Assembly (NCBI RefSeq): GCF_001315015.1
Contig: NZ_CP012915.1
Coordinates: forward strand, 124,001 to 188,000
Origin: Azospirillum brasilense
GTDB taxonomy: Bacteria > Pseudomonadota > Alphaproteobacteria > Azospirillales > Azospirillaceae
DNA: 64,000 nt
Direction of reading: 5' to 3'
This document shows, one piece after another, positions 34,980 through 44,700 of this stretch. The translations under genes were made by a program, and so were the position numbers. Under the pieces are notes generated by a model that was not told the DNA's origin, did no database searches, and saw only the letters and a list, made by a program, of their open reading frames with translations. How positions within the stretch are numbered: the stretch's first letter is position 1; the number at the start of each line of letters is the position of its first letter.

Positions 34980-36883
34980 TGGGAAACCCGGCCGAAACGG
35001 CGGCGGTGCGGAGCTTCGCCGCCGCCCTGGAGCATCATCGCGCGGGCCGGCTCGACGATGCCGAGGGCGCTTACAGGGCGATCCTGCGCGACGATCCCGG
35101 ACACGCCCACGCCAACAACAATCTGGCCATCCTGCTGCGCGGCACGGGGCGGTGGGAGGAGGCCGCCGCCTGCTACCGCCGGGCCGTCGCGGCGCTGCCG
35201 GACGATGCGCCGATCCGCAGCAACCTCTCCTGCGCGCTGGCCGACCTCGACCGGCCGGCGGAGGCGCTGGCGGCGGTGCGCGTGGCGCTGGCCCTGTCCC
35301 CGGACTACGCCGACGCCTGGTTCAACGCCGGCAACCTCCTGAAGACGGAGCGACAGCCCGAGCGGGCGCTCGCCGCCTACCGCCGGGCGGTGCGGCTGAA
35401 GCCCGGCATGGGCGGGGCCCACAGCAACATGGGCGACGTGTACCGCGACCTCGGGGAATCGAGCCGCGCCGTGGACTGCTACCGGGCGGCGATGCAGGCG
35501 CAGCCCGACCTGCCGGAACCCGTGGTCAACCTTGGCGAGGCGCTGAAGGAGCAAGGGCGGATCACCGAGGCCATCACGATCTTCCAAAGCGGGATCGAAC
35601 GCCACCCCGAACTGGCCCTGCTCCATTCCAACCTGCTGTTCGCTCTGCATTACACGCCCTGGGTGCCGCCCGAGATCATCGCCCGCGCCCACGCGCACTG
35701 GAACGAGCGGCACGCGCGGCCGCTGATGCCGCACCGGCAATTCTCAAATGACCGCAACCCGGGCCGCCGGCTGCGGGTGGGCTATGTCTCGCCCGACTTC
35801 CGCGCCCACGCCTGCGCCCATTTCATCGAGCCCCTGCTGCGCGAGCACGACCGCGGCGCGGTGGAGATTTTCTGCTACGCCACCTCGACCCACCACGACG
35901 CGATCACCGAACGCATGAGGAACTTGGCCGACGGGTGGCGGTCGTTGACCAACCTGGACGATGCGACCGCCGCCGCACTGGTCGAGCGCGACCGCATCGA
36001 CATCCTGGTCGATCTGGCCGGCCACACGGCGCACAGCCGGCCATTGCTGTTCGCCCGCAAGCCGGCCCCGATCCAGGTCTCCTGGCTGGGCTATCCCGAC
36101 ACCACGGGAATGACCGCGATCGACCACCGCCTGACCGATGCGGTCGCCGACCCGCCGGGCCTCACCGACGCCTGGCACGCCGAGCGGCTGGTCCGCCTGC
36201 CAAAAGGGTTCCTCGCCTTCCAGCCGTTGCGCTTCGTCACGCCGCGCGACGAGCCGCCGGCGCTGGTCAACGGCTTCGTGACCTTCGGCTCTTTCAACAA
36301 CGCCGCCAAGGTGACGCCGGAGGTGGCGCGGGTCTGGTCGGCCATCCTGGCGCGCGTGCCGTCCGCCCGCCTGTGTCTCAAGAGCCGCGCCTTCGGCGAC
36401 GCGCCGACGCGGGAGCGCTATCTCCGGCAATTCGCCGGCAACGGCGTGGACCCCGGACGTGTCGATCTCCTTCCGCCGATGGATGTGATCGATCACCACC
36501 TGCAGGCTTACGACCGGATCGACATCGGCCTCGACCCCTTCCCCTACAACGGCACCACCACCACCTGCGAAGCGCTGTGGATGGGCGTGCCGGTGATCAC
36601 GCTCGCCGGCCGTCATCACGTCGCGCGGGTGGGCGCCAGCCTGCTGTCCCAGTGTGGGCTGACCGAGTTCATCGCGACCGACGAGGCCGGCTACATTGAC
36701 ACAGCCGTCGCCCTGGCCGGGGACACGGGGCGTCTGGCCGCGCTGCGCCGCGGCATGACGAAACGGATGGAGCGCTCGGCGCTCAGCGACCATCGCGGCT
36801 TCGCGGCGGCGGTCGAGACCGCCTACCGCGCCATGTGGCACTCCTGGCTCGGGCGCGAACAGGACGCAGCGGCGGAACGCTGA
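34979..36883 (+). CDS. TPR-GT41 (O-GlcNAc-transferase-like) glycosyltransferase
   Basis: A 634-residue OGT homologue and the second GT41 of the locus. TPR units run over residues ~10-235 (AYRAILRDDPGHAHANNNLAILL and so on). The catalytic part has VGYVSPDFRAHACAHFIEPLL, DILVDLAGHTAHSRPLLFARKPAPIQVSWLGYPDTTGM, FGSFNNAAKVTPEVARVWSAILARVPSARLCLKSR (Lys retained) and LDPFPYNGTTTTCEALWMGVPVITL. It is closer to the general bacterial SPINDLY/OGT type than the copy at 29599. The ATG at 34979 shares a base with the previous stop (TGATG), so it is the third gene of the operon and is followed by a convergent GT9-like gene 12 bp away. Confidence 0.88.
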   Translation: MGNPAETAAVRSFAAALEHHRAGRLDDAEGAYRAILRDDPGHAHANNNLAILLRGTGRWEEAAACYRRAVAALPDDAPIRSNLSCALADLDRPAEALAAVRVALALSPDYADAWFNAGNLLKTERQPERALAAYRRAVRLKPGMGGAHSNMGDVYRDLGESSRAVDCYRAAMQAQPDLPEPVVNLGEALKEQGRITEAITIFQSGIERHPELALLHSNLLFALHYTPWVPPEIIARAHAHWNERHARPLMPHRQFSNDRNPGRRLRVGYVSPDFRAHACAHFIEPLLREHDRGAVEIFCYATSTHHDAITERMRNLADGWRSLTNLDDATAAALVERDRIDILVDLAGHTAHSRPLLFARKPAPIQVSWLGYPDTTGMTAIDHRLTDAVADPPGLTDAWHAERLVRLPKGFLAFQPLRFVTPRDEPPALVNGFVTFGSFNNAAKVTPEVARVWSAILARVPSARLCLKSRAFGDAPTRERYLRQFAGNGVDPGRVDLLPPMDVIDHHLQAYDRIDIGLDPFPYNGTTTTCEALWMGVPVITLAGRHHVARVGASLLSQCGLTEFIATDEAGYIDTAVALAGDTGRLAALRRGMTKRMERSALSDHRGFAAAVETAYRAMWHSWLGREQDAAAER

Positions 36884-36895
36884 GCGCCGGGCGTA

Positions 36896-38209
36896 TCACC
36901 GGCCGGTGGTGCGGCGGACCTCCTCGCGCAGAGCGTTCGCCGCCCGGGCGAACACCGGCTCCCAATCCTGGTCGGGGCCTTGGCGGAACAGCCGCATCGT
37001 CGGGTACCACGGCGTGCGGTCACCGGAAAAGCCGTAGATCCAGTAGGGAACATGCTGCACGAGGTTCCAGACCGGCTTGCCGAGGGACCCGGCGAGATGC
37101 GCTACGGAACTGTCGGTCATGATGACGAGGTCGAGCTGTTCCAGAACCGCCGCCGTGTCGGCGAAATCCTCCAGGTCAGGGCCGAGCGGCGTCACCAAAT
37201 GGCCGGCGACGCCGCTGTCCGCGAGCTCGGCCTCGGGCGGACCCTTCTGAAGGCTGTAGAGCCGCACGCCCGGCACCTCGGCGAAGCGCAGGAACCGGCG
37301 GAGGCTGGTGGCGCGCCGGCCGTTGTCGGCGAAGGTCACCCGTCCCGACCACACGATCCCGACGCGCAGCGTGCCCGGCTCCCGCGCGCCGAGCCGATGG
37401 GCGGCCTTTTCGCGGGAGGACTCCGGAATGGTCAGGGGCACCGGTGGCGGGATCGAGGCCAGCGTGGTGGCGAACAGGCCCGGCAGGCTCATCTGCGAGG
37501 CCTCGACATCGAAGGCAGGCGGCGGGCTCCCCGGTTGCAGGACGGCATCGGCGCCCAGCCCCGACAGCACCCGGTGCAGCTCCGGATGGCATTCGTACAG
37601 CACCCGGCCGCCCCGCTCCCTGACCAGCGGCATGTAGCGTGCGGCCAGGATGGCGTCGCCGAATCCCTGCTCGGTGAACAGGAACAGAGTGCGCCCGTCC
37701 AGCGGGCCGCCGTTCCAGGCCCGTTCCGATGGCGGCCGCCCATGGTAGGTGGCAAGCCCGCGCCGCGCCTCGTAATCCGTGAAGCCGTGGACATAGTCGC
37801 CGATCTGAAGCCGGGCGAGAGCCCGCTCCCAGCGCAACTCGGGGGTGACGGTTCCGCCTGCGACCGTCCGCTCGATCATCGCGAGCGTCTCCCGGAAGCG
37901 TCCCGCCTTGCGCAAGGCCACCGCGTTGTTGAACAGAAAGGTCGAAGCGGCGGGGTCGAGCCGCAGCGCCTCCTCATGCGCGGCCAACGCCTCGTCGAAC
38001 CGGCCGGCCTCCACCAGGGCGTTGCCCAGATTGCTCCAGATGCTGGCGTTCTCCGGCGCGAATTCCAAGCCCCGCCGATGGCAGGCGATGGCACCGTCCA
38101 GCTTCCCCGCGCGACGCAGAAGATGGCCGAGCATGCTCCAGGCGCCGTCATCACGCGGATTGGCCGCGAGAACGGCTTCCAGCCTGGTCGTTGCCTGTGC
38201 GTGGTCCAT
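36896..38209 (-). CDS. TPR protein fused to a GT9-like glycosyltransferase domain
   Basis: A 437-residue protein with a short TPR block (residues ~5-140, ACHRRGLEFAPENASIWSNLGNAL) and a GT9-like half: LFLFTEQGFGDAILAARYMPLV, GRVLYECHPELHRVLSG, RVGIVWSGRVTFADN, FADTAAVLEQLDLVIMTDSSVAHLAGSLGKPVWNLV and TPWYPTMRLFRQ. It lies immediately upstream of, and divergent from, the giant adhesin gene with ~500 bp of spacer. This position suggests joint regulation and a role in modifying the adhesin. Confidence 0.8.
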   Translation of the reverse strand: MDHAQATTRLEAVLAANPRDDGAWSMLGHLLRRAGKLDGAIACHRRGLEFAPENASIWSNLGNALVEAGRFDEALAAHEEALRLDPAASTFLFNNAVALRKAGRFRETLAMIERTVAGGTVTPELRWERALARLQIGDYVHGFTDYEARRGLATYHGRPPSERAWNGGPLDGRTLFLFTEQGFGDAILAARYMPLVRERGGRVLYECHPELHRVLSGLGADAVLQPGSPPPAFDVEASQMSLPGLFATTLASIPPPVPLTIPESSREKAAHRLGAREPGTLRVGIVWSGRVTFADNGRRATSLRRFLRFAEVPGVRLYSLQKGPPEAELADSGVAGHLVTPLGPDLEDFADTAAVLEQLDLVIMTDSSVAHLAGSLGKPVWNLVQHVPYWIYGFSGDRTPWYPTMRLFRQGPDQDWEPVFARAANALREEVRRTTGR

Positions 38210-38413
38210 CCTTGTCCCCTCGGCTCGCCGTGGCCGAACCGCAGGACCACGCTGCGACCATAGGCTCGTTTGATTGCGCGGCTGTCAACCACCCGCCCCT
38301 GGGAAGCGATGGCGTGATCGCGCACCCACGCGGGGTGGCGCGACCCCTTGGCAATTCATGCAACCTTTTGCCTATTCCCGCTTGCTTTTGCAAAGCCTAC
38401 CCCATGAAGTAAT

Positions 38414-38432
38414 TCGTCACAATTCGTGACGA
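38414..38432. promoter_or_regulatory. Perfect palindrome, candidate operator
   Basis: TCGTCAC-AATTC-GTGACGA: 7-bp perfect arms with a 5-bp spacer in the adhesin/GT9-like divergent region. Symmetric arms of this length in AT-rich non-coding DNA suggest a dimeric regulator site. The regulator is unknown. Confidence 0.5.
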
Positions 38433-38664
38433 CTGGCAACCGATGCGCGATAGATTGAGAGATTTGGGGGCAAGCAGCCGCCACCCCCACAACTCTATCT
38501 CGCAAATCCGATCTGGCATAACCCATGTCTCGCTTCAAATTCTTGCCGCAGTGCGCATCAGCCCATGCGGTTCGAGTGGTGAGAAAGTAAACGTAGATGA
38601 TTTATTAACCTCGATTACCCACTATTGCGCGGTAATGGCCGATCGTACGAGAGCCATGACGCTC

Positions 38665-38682
38665 CTGCCGCTGTGGCGGCAG
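38665..38682 (+). other. Leader hairpin before the adhesin start
   Basis: CTGCCGC (38665-38671) and GCGGCAG (38676-38682) pair around TGTG, flanked by GCT and AGC that extend the stem with one bulge. It is followed by seven A residues and the adhesin Shine-Dalgarno region (AAGAGGG). It could stabilise a long 5' leader. Confidence 0.4.
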
Positions 38683-38715
38683 AGCCTAAAAAAACGCCGA
38701 TGCAAGAGGGTTGAG

Positions 38716-41700
38716 ATGGCTGCTGGTGGAACACTGACGCTCACGCCTGGTGCTGACTACGTCTTCTCCTCGACGGAGGCTTGGTCGGGGATCGTTGGCA
38801 ACGGCAGCACCCAGGGCGTCAGGCTCAACACCCAGGGTCAGACCCTGACCGTGTCCAACCTCGATCGCCTCATCGGCGGCACATCGGGCCAGAGGAAGGA
38901 TGTCGTGACGCTGGCCGGCACGGGCGGCAACACGATCACGGTCCAGGCCCTCGAAACGCTGATCGGCGGTTCCGGCAACGACCGGGTCCTGTTGACCTCC
39001 ACCGGCACCACCATGGTGGTGGAATCGCTCGAAACGATCATCGGCGCGACCACCGGCACAGCCCTCATCACGCTGGCCGGCACCACCGGCAACACCATGT
39101 CGGTGGCCTATCTGAAATCGCTCGTCGGCAGCACGGGCAAGGACGTCATCAACCTCAACGCCGCAGGGTCCACCGGCGCCACCATGGCCGTGTCCCTGAT
39201 GGAGACGCTGATCGGGACCGACGGCCTGGACATGATCGCCACCATCAGGGGTGGCTCCAACACGATGTTCTTGCAAGGCATCGAGATTGTCCTCGGAAAC
39301 GGGGCCGCGGTCGACGGCAACGATACGGTCATTCTGGCCAACGGCGGCAACACGATCGGCATCCTCGCTCTGGAAACCCTCATCGGCGGCACCGGGAACG
39401 ATATCGCGACGCTGGCCTTCCGGTCCGGTTCGGCCGATGTGCGGACCGGCGGCGGCACTGTCGCCATCTCGTCGATTGAAACGATCGTCGGCGGAGCCGC
39501 CGTCAACGGCAACGGCGGCCGTAGCGCCGCCATCCTCCTCGACATCGGCAACACCATCACGGTGGCAAGCCTCAGCACCCTGATCGGCGGCGGCGGCAAG
39601 GACGTCGTCAACATCACGCTCCGGGACGGGACCCCGATCGTCGGCGACCAGCCCATCCCCTGGAGCACCACCGGCAGCACGATGCTGGTGTCGCTGGTCG
39701 AGACGATCATCGGCAGTTCCGGCGACGACCTGATCGTCGCGCTCAACAGCGACGGTATGACTCTCGCGGTTTCGGCGATCGAGTCCGTCGTCGGCAAGGC
39801 GGGCAACGACGTCGTCGTCCTCGGCACCGGCGGCAACACCATCCAGGTGGAGGCGCTGGAAACGCTGATCGGCGGTTCCGGCGACGACGTGGTGACGGTG
39901 CGCACCACCCTGGGCGCCACGATGACGGTGTCGGCCGTCGAAACCATCGTCGGCAATGCGGGCACCGACGTCGTCTATCTCGGCGCCAGCGGCAACACGA
40001 TCCAGGTCGAAGCGCTGGAAACCGTGATCGGCGGCACCGGCAACGATGTGGTGACCGTCACCGACACCGCCGGCACCATCTTCGTGTCCGGCGTCGAGAC
40101 CATCTACACCCCCTATCAGACATTGACGCTCAGCGGTACGGACACCTACGTCTCCCTGCCGCCGGTCGTTGCCGACACGACGCCGCCGTCGATCACCGCG
40201 GTGTCGATCCCGGACGCCGTGATGAAGATCGGCGACGTGGTGACCGTGACGATCACCGTGGCGTCGGACAGCGACACCTACACGCTGGGCGCCGGCAGCA
40301 CCGTCGGTGGCTTCGCGCTGGGCAACCTGACCAAGGTCGACGCGACGACCTACACCGCGACCTTCACGGTCACCAGCGGGGGCGCCGATGTCGCGGCGGG
40401 CGCGGACGTGCCGGTCAACATCGTGCTGACCGACAGCGCCAGCAACTCCAACACCCCCTACACCACGGCGGTCAGCCAGAGCGCCGACCGCATCGACGCG
40501 AACCGGCCGACCGTCGCCTCGGCGGCGGTGAACGGCACGACGCTGACGGTCACCTTCGCCGAAGCCATGTCGGCGACCAGCGCCGCCGGCCTGACCGTCA
40601 CGGTTGCCGGCCAGACCCGCGCCGCGACCTACGCCAGCGGTTCGGGCACCACCACGCTGACCTTCACGTTGGCCTCGGCGGTCGCCCAGGGCGAGACGGT
40701 GACGCTCGACTACAACCCGGGCACCGGCACCCTGACCGACACCGCGAGCAACGCCCCAGACCTCGTCACCAACCAGTCGGTGACGAACAACACGGCCGAC
40801 ACGACGCCTCCCTCGATCACCAACGTCACCATTCCCAACCAGCCGGCCAAGGTCGGCGACACGGTGACGGTGACGATCACGGTGGCGTCGGACAGCGACA
40901 CCTACACGCTGGGCAACGGCAGCACGGTCGGCGGCTTCGCGCTGGGCAACCTGACCAAGGTCAGCGCCACCACCTACACCGCCACCTTCACCGTCACCGC
41001 CGATGGCCTGCGCACCGGCGACCGCGCCGCCGCCGACGACATTCCGGTCAACATCGTCCTGGTCGACAGCGCCAGCAACGCCAACACCCCCTACACCACC
41101 GCGATCAGCCAGACCAACGACCGCATCGACACCAACGCCCCGCCGGTCCTGGCCGTCCCCACCACCCCGCCGACGCTGGTCGACACCGCCGCCGACGACA
41201 GCTTCCCGCTGATCGACGGCCAGCTCTCCGCGAGCGATCTGGAAGGCGACACGCTGACCTACTCCATCGCCGGATCGCAGGCCTCCCCGCTCCAGTACGG
41301 CAGCGTCACGCTCAGCAACGGCGTCACCTACGACACCTGGTCCACCGGGCCGGGCGGCACCTCCTACGTCAACAGCCAGACCGGCCACTACGCCTACGTC
41401 TTCGACGCCGCCTTCCTCAACGGCGTGCCCGCCGGGCCGATGCAGGGCACCAGCACCTTCACCGTCTCCGACGGCAACCGCACCGTCTCGCAGCAGCTCA
41501 CCCTCAACTTCACCGGCGCCAACGACAGCCCCATCCTGTCCGGCGACGTCCGCAGCCTGGCCACCATCGACCAGGGCATCGCCGACGCCGCCAACACCGG
41601 CACCACCGTCACCGCCCTGCTCGCCTCCGCCGGCACCGCCACCGACGCCGAGTACGACAGCCCCTTCCCGATGGTCACCGTCGTCCCGCTGGGCATTGCC

Positions 41701-44700
41701 GTCACCGGGGTGACCAACACCAACGGCACCTGGCAGTACAAGGTCGGCACCGGCGCCTGGACCGACATTCCCACCGGCTCGTCCAACGGTGCGGCGCTGC
41801 TGCTCGCCGGGTCGGACCGCGTGCGCTTCGTGCCGAGCGGCTCGGGCTTCACCAACACCGACACCGGCGGCCTGACCTTCAAGGCGTGGGACCTGACCAG
41901 CGGCACGGCGGGCGGCACCGCCGACACCAGCGCGGACGCCTACAGCACGGGCAGCGCCACCGCGACGATCACCGTCGACGCCGTGCCGACCCTGACCGCG
42001 ACCGGCGGAGCCAAGACCTTCGGCGTCGGGGTGGATGCGTCGACCAGCCTGTTCAGCGCCGTGGCGGCCTCCACCGTGGAGGCCGGACAGAGCTTCCGCG
42101 GGGTGGTGTTCACCGTCAGCGGCGTGGTCGACGCCACCGAGGTCCTGACCATCGGCGGCATCGACGTCGCCCTGACCAACGGCGCCACCGCCACCCTGAG
42201 CGGGCTGGGCGTCGCGGGCGGCGACGCCGGCGTGAGCGTGTCGGTGGTCGGCGGCGTCGCCACGGTGACGGTCAGCGGCCTGGAGCGCAGCGACGCGCAG
42301 ATGAACGCGCTGCTCGGCGGCGTCACCTATACGAACACCAGCGCGACCGCGACGCTGGGCAACCGCACGGTGGCCATCGCCAGCCTGAGCGACAGCGGCG
42401 GCGCCACCGGCAGCGCGACCATCTCCGGCGTCAGCACGGTGGTGAGCGTGGCCGACGTGACGCCACCCGCGGCTCCGGTCGTTACCAGCGCGGCGCTGAC
42501 CAAGAGCGCCACGCCGATCATCGCCGGCACGGCGGAAGCCGACAGCACGGTCACCGTCACCATCGGCGGGGCGACCTACACCACCACCGCCACCGGCGGA
42601 AACTGGAGCGTCAATCTCGCCACGGCGACGCCGGCCTCCGGGTCGCTGAACCTCAACGCCAACGGCGCCAACCCGGTGTCGGTCACCGCCCGGGACGCGT
42701 CCAACAACACCTCCACGGCGGGCACGCAGACGCTGACCATCGACACCACGGCGCCCGACGCGCCGGCGGTGACCAGCGCCGCGCTGACCAAGAACGCCAC
42801 ACCGATCATTGGCGGCACGGCGGAAGCCGGCAGCACGGTGACCGTCACCGTCGGCGGCGCCACCTACACCACCACCGCCACGGGCGGAAACTGGAGCGTC
42901 AATCTCGCCACGGCGACGCCGACGACCGGCTCGCTCAGCCTGAACGCCAACGGCGCCAACCCGGTCTCCGCGACGGCAACCGACGCGGCGGGCAATACGT
43001 CCGCACCGGGCACGCAGTCACTGACCATCGACACCACCGCTCCGAACGCTCCGACCGTCACGACGGCGCTGAGCAACAGCACGACGCCGATCCTGACCGG
43101 CACGGCGGAGGCCGGCAGCACGGTGACGGTCACCATCGGCGGCGCCACCTATACCACCACGGCGACGGGCGGAAACTGGAGCGTCAATCTCGCCACGACG
43201 ACGCCGACGACCGGCTCGCTCAGCCTGAACGCCAACGGCGCCAACCCGGTCTCCGCGACGGCAACCGACGCGGCGGGCAACGTCTCGGCTCCGGGCACGC
43301 AGTCGCTGACCATCGACACCACCGCTCCGAACGCTCCGACCGTCACGACGGCGCTGAGCAACAGCACGACGCCGATCCTGACCGGCACGGCGGAGGCCGG
43401 CAGCACGGTGACGGTCACCATCGGCGGCGCCACCTACACCACCACGGCGACGGGCGGAAACTGGAGCGTCAATCTCGCCACGACGACGCCGGTCTCCGGC
43501 TCGCTGAACCTGAACGCCAACGGCGCCAACCCGGTCTCGGCCACCGCCACCGACGCGGCGGGCAACGTCTCGGCTCCGGGCACGCAGTCGCTGACCATCG
43601 ACACCACCGCTCCGAACGCTCCGACCGTCACGACGGCGCTGAGCAACAGCACGACGCCGATCCTGACCGGCACGGCGGAGGCCGGCAGCACGGTGACGGT
43701 CACCATCGGCGGCGCCACCTACACCACCACGGCGACGGGCGGAAACTGGAGCGTCAATCTCGCCACGGCGACGCCGACAACCGGCTCGCTCAGCCTGAAC
43801 GCCAACGGCGCCAACCCGGTCTCGGCCACCGCCACCGACGCGGCGGGCAACGTCTCGGCTCCGGGCACGCAGTCGCTGACCATCGACACCACCGCTCCGA
43901 ACGCTCCGACCGTCACGACGGCGCTGAGCAACAGCACGACGCCGATCCTGACCGGCACGGCGGAGGCCGGCAGCACGGTGACCGTCACCATCGGCGGCGC
44001 CACCTACACCACCACGGCGACGGGCGGAAACTGGAGCGTCAACCTCGCCACGGCAACGCCGGCCTCCGGCACGCTGAACCTGAACGCCAACGGCGCCAAC
44101 CCGGTCTCGGCCACCGCCACCGACGCGGCGGGCAACGTCTCGGCTCCGGGCACGCAGTCGCTGACCATCGACACCACGCTGCCAAACGCCCCGGTGGTGA
44201 CCAGCGCCGCGCTGAGCAACAGCACGACGCCGATCCTGACCGGCACGGCGGAGGCCGGCAGCACGGTGACCGTCACCATCGGCGGCGCCACCTACACCAC
44301 CACGGCGACGGGCGGAAACTGGAGCGTCAACCTCGCCACGGCAACGCCGGCCTCCGGCTCGCTCAGCCTGAACGCCAACGGCGCCAACCCGGTCTCGGCC
44401 ACCGCCACCGATGCGGCGGGCAACGTCTCGGCTCCGGGCACGCAGTCGCTGACCATCGACACCACGCTGCCAAACGCCCCGGTGGTGACCAGCGCCGCGT
44501 TGAGCAACAGCACGACGCCGATCCTGACCGGTACGGCGGAAGCGGGCAGCACGGTGACCGTCACCATCGGCGGCGCCACCTACACCACCATCGCGACGGG
44601 CGGAAACTGGAGCGTCAATCTCGCCACGACGACGCCGACCTCCGGCGCGCTGAACCTGAACGCCAACGGCGCCAACCCGGTCTCGGCCACCGCCACCGAC

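Larger units (their letters stand above)
38210..38715 (+). other. Long AT-richer regulatory spacer upstream of the adhesin
   Basis: About 500 bp without a convincing gene between the divergent GT9-like gene and the adhesin. Its AT content is clearly above the surrounding coding DNA. It contains the TCGTCAC-N5-GTGACGA palindrome (38414-38432), a TTACC/GGTAA inverted pair near 38620, and a leader hairpin at 38665-38682. Open frames through it lack coding character. Confidence 0.6.

Noticed and set aside
17863..38209. Interpreting the locus as an O-antigen or capsule cluster
   Set aside because: No Wzx, Wzy, Wzz, ABC exporter, undecaprenyl-phosphate sugar transferase or nucleotide-sugar synthesis gene is present, and the TPR-GT proteins look soluble.
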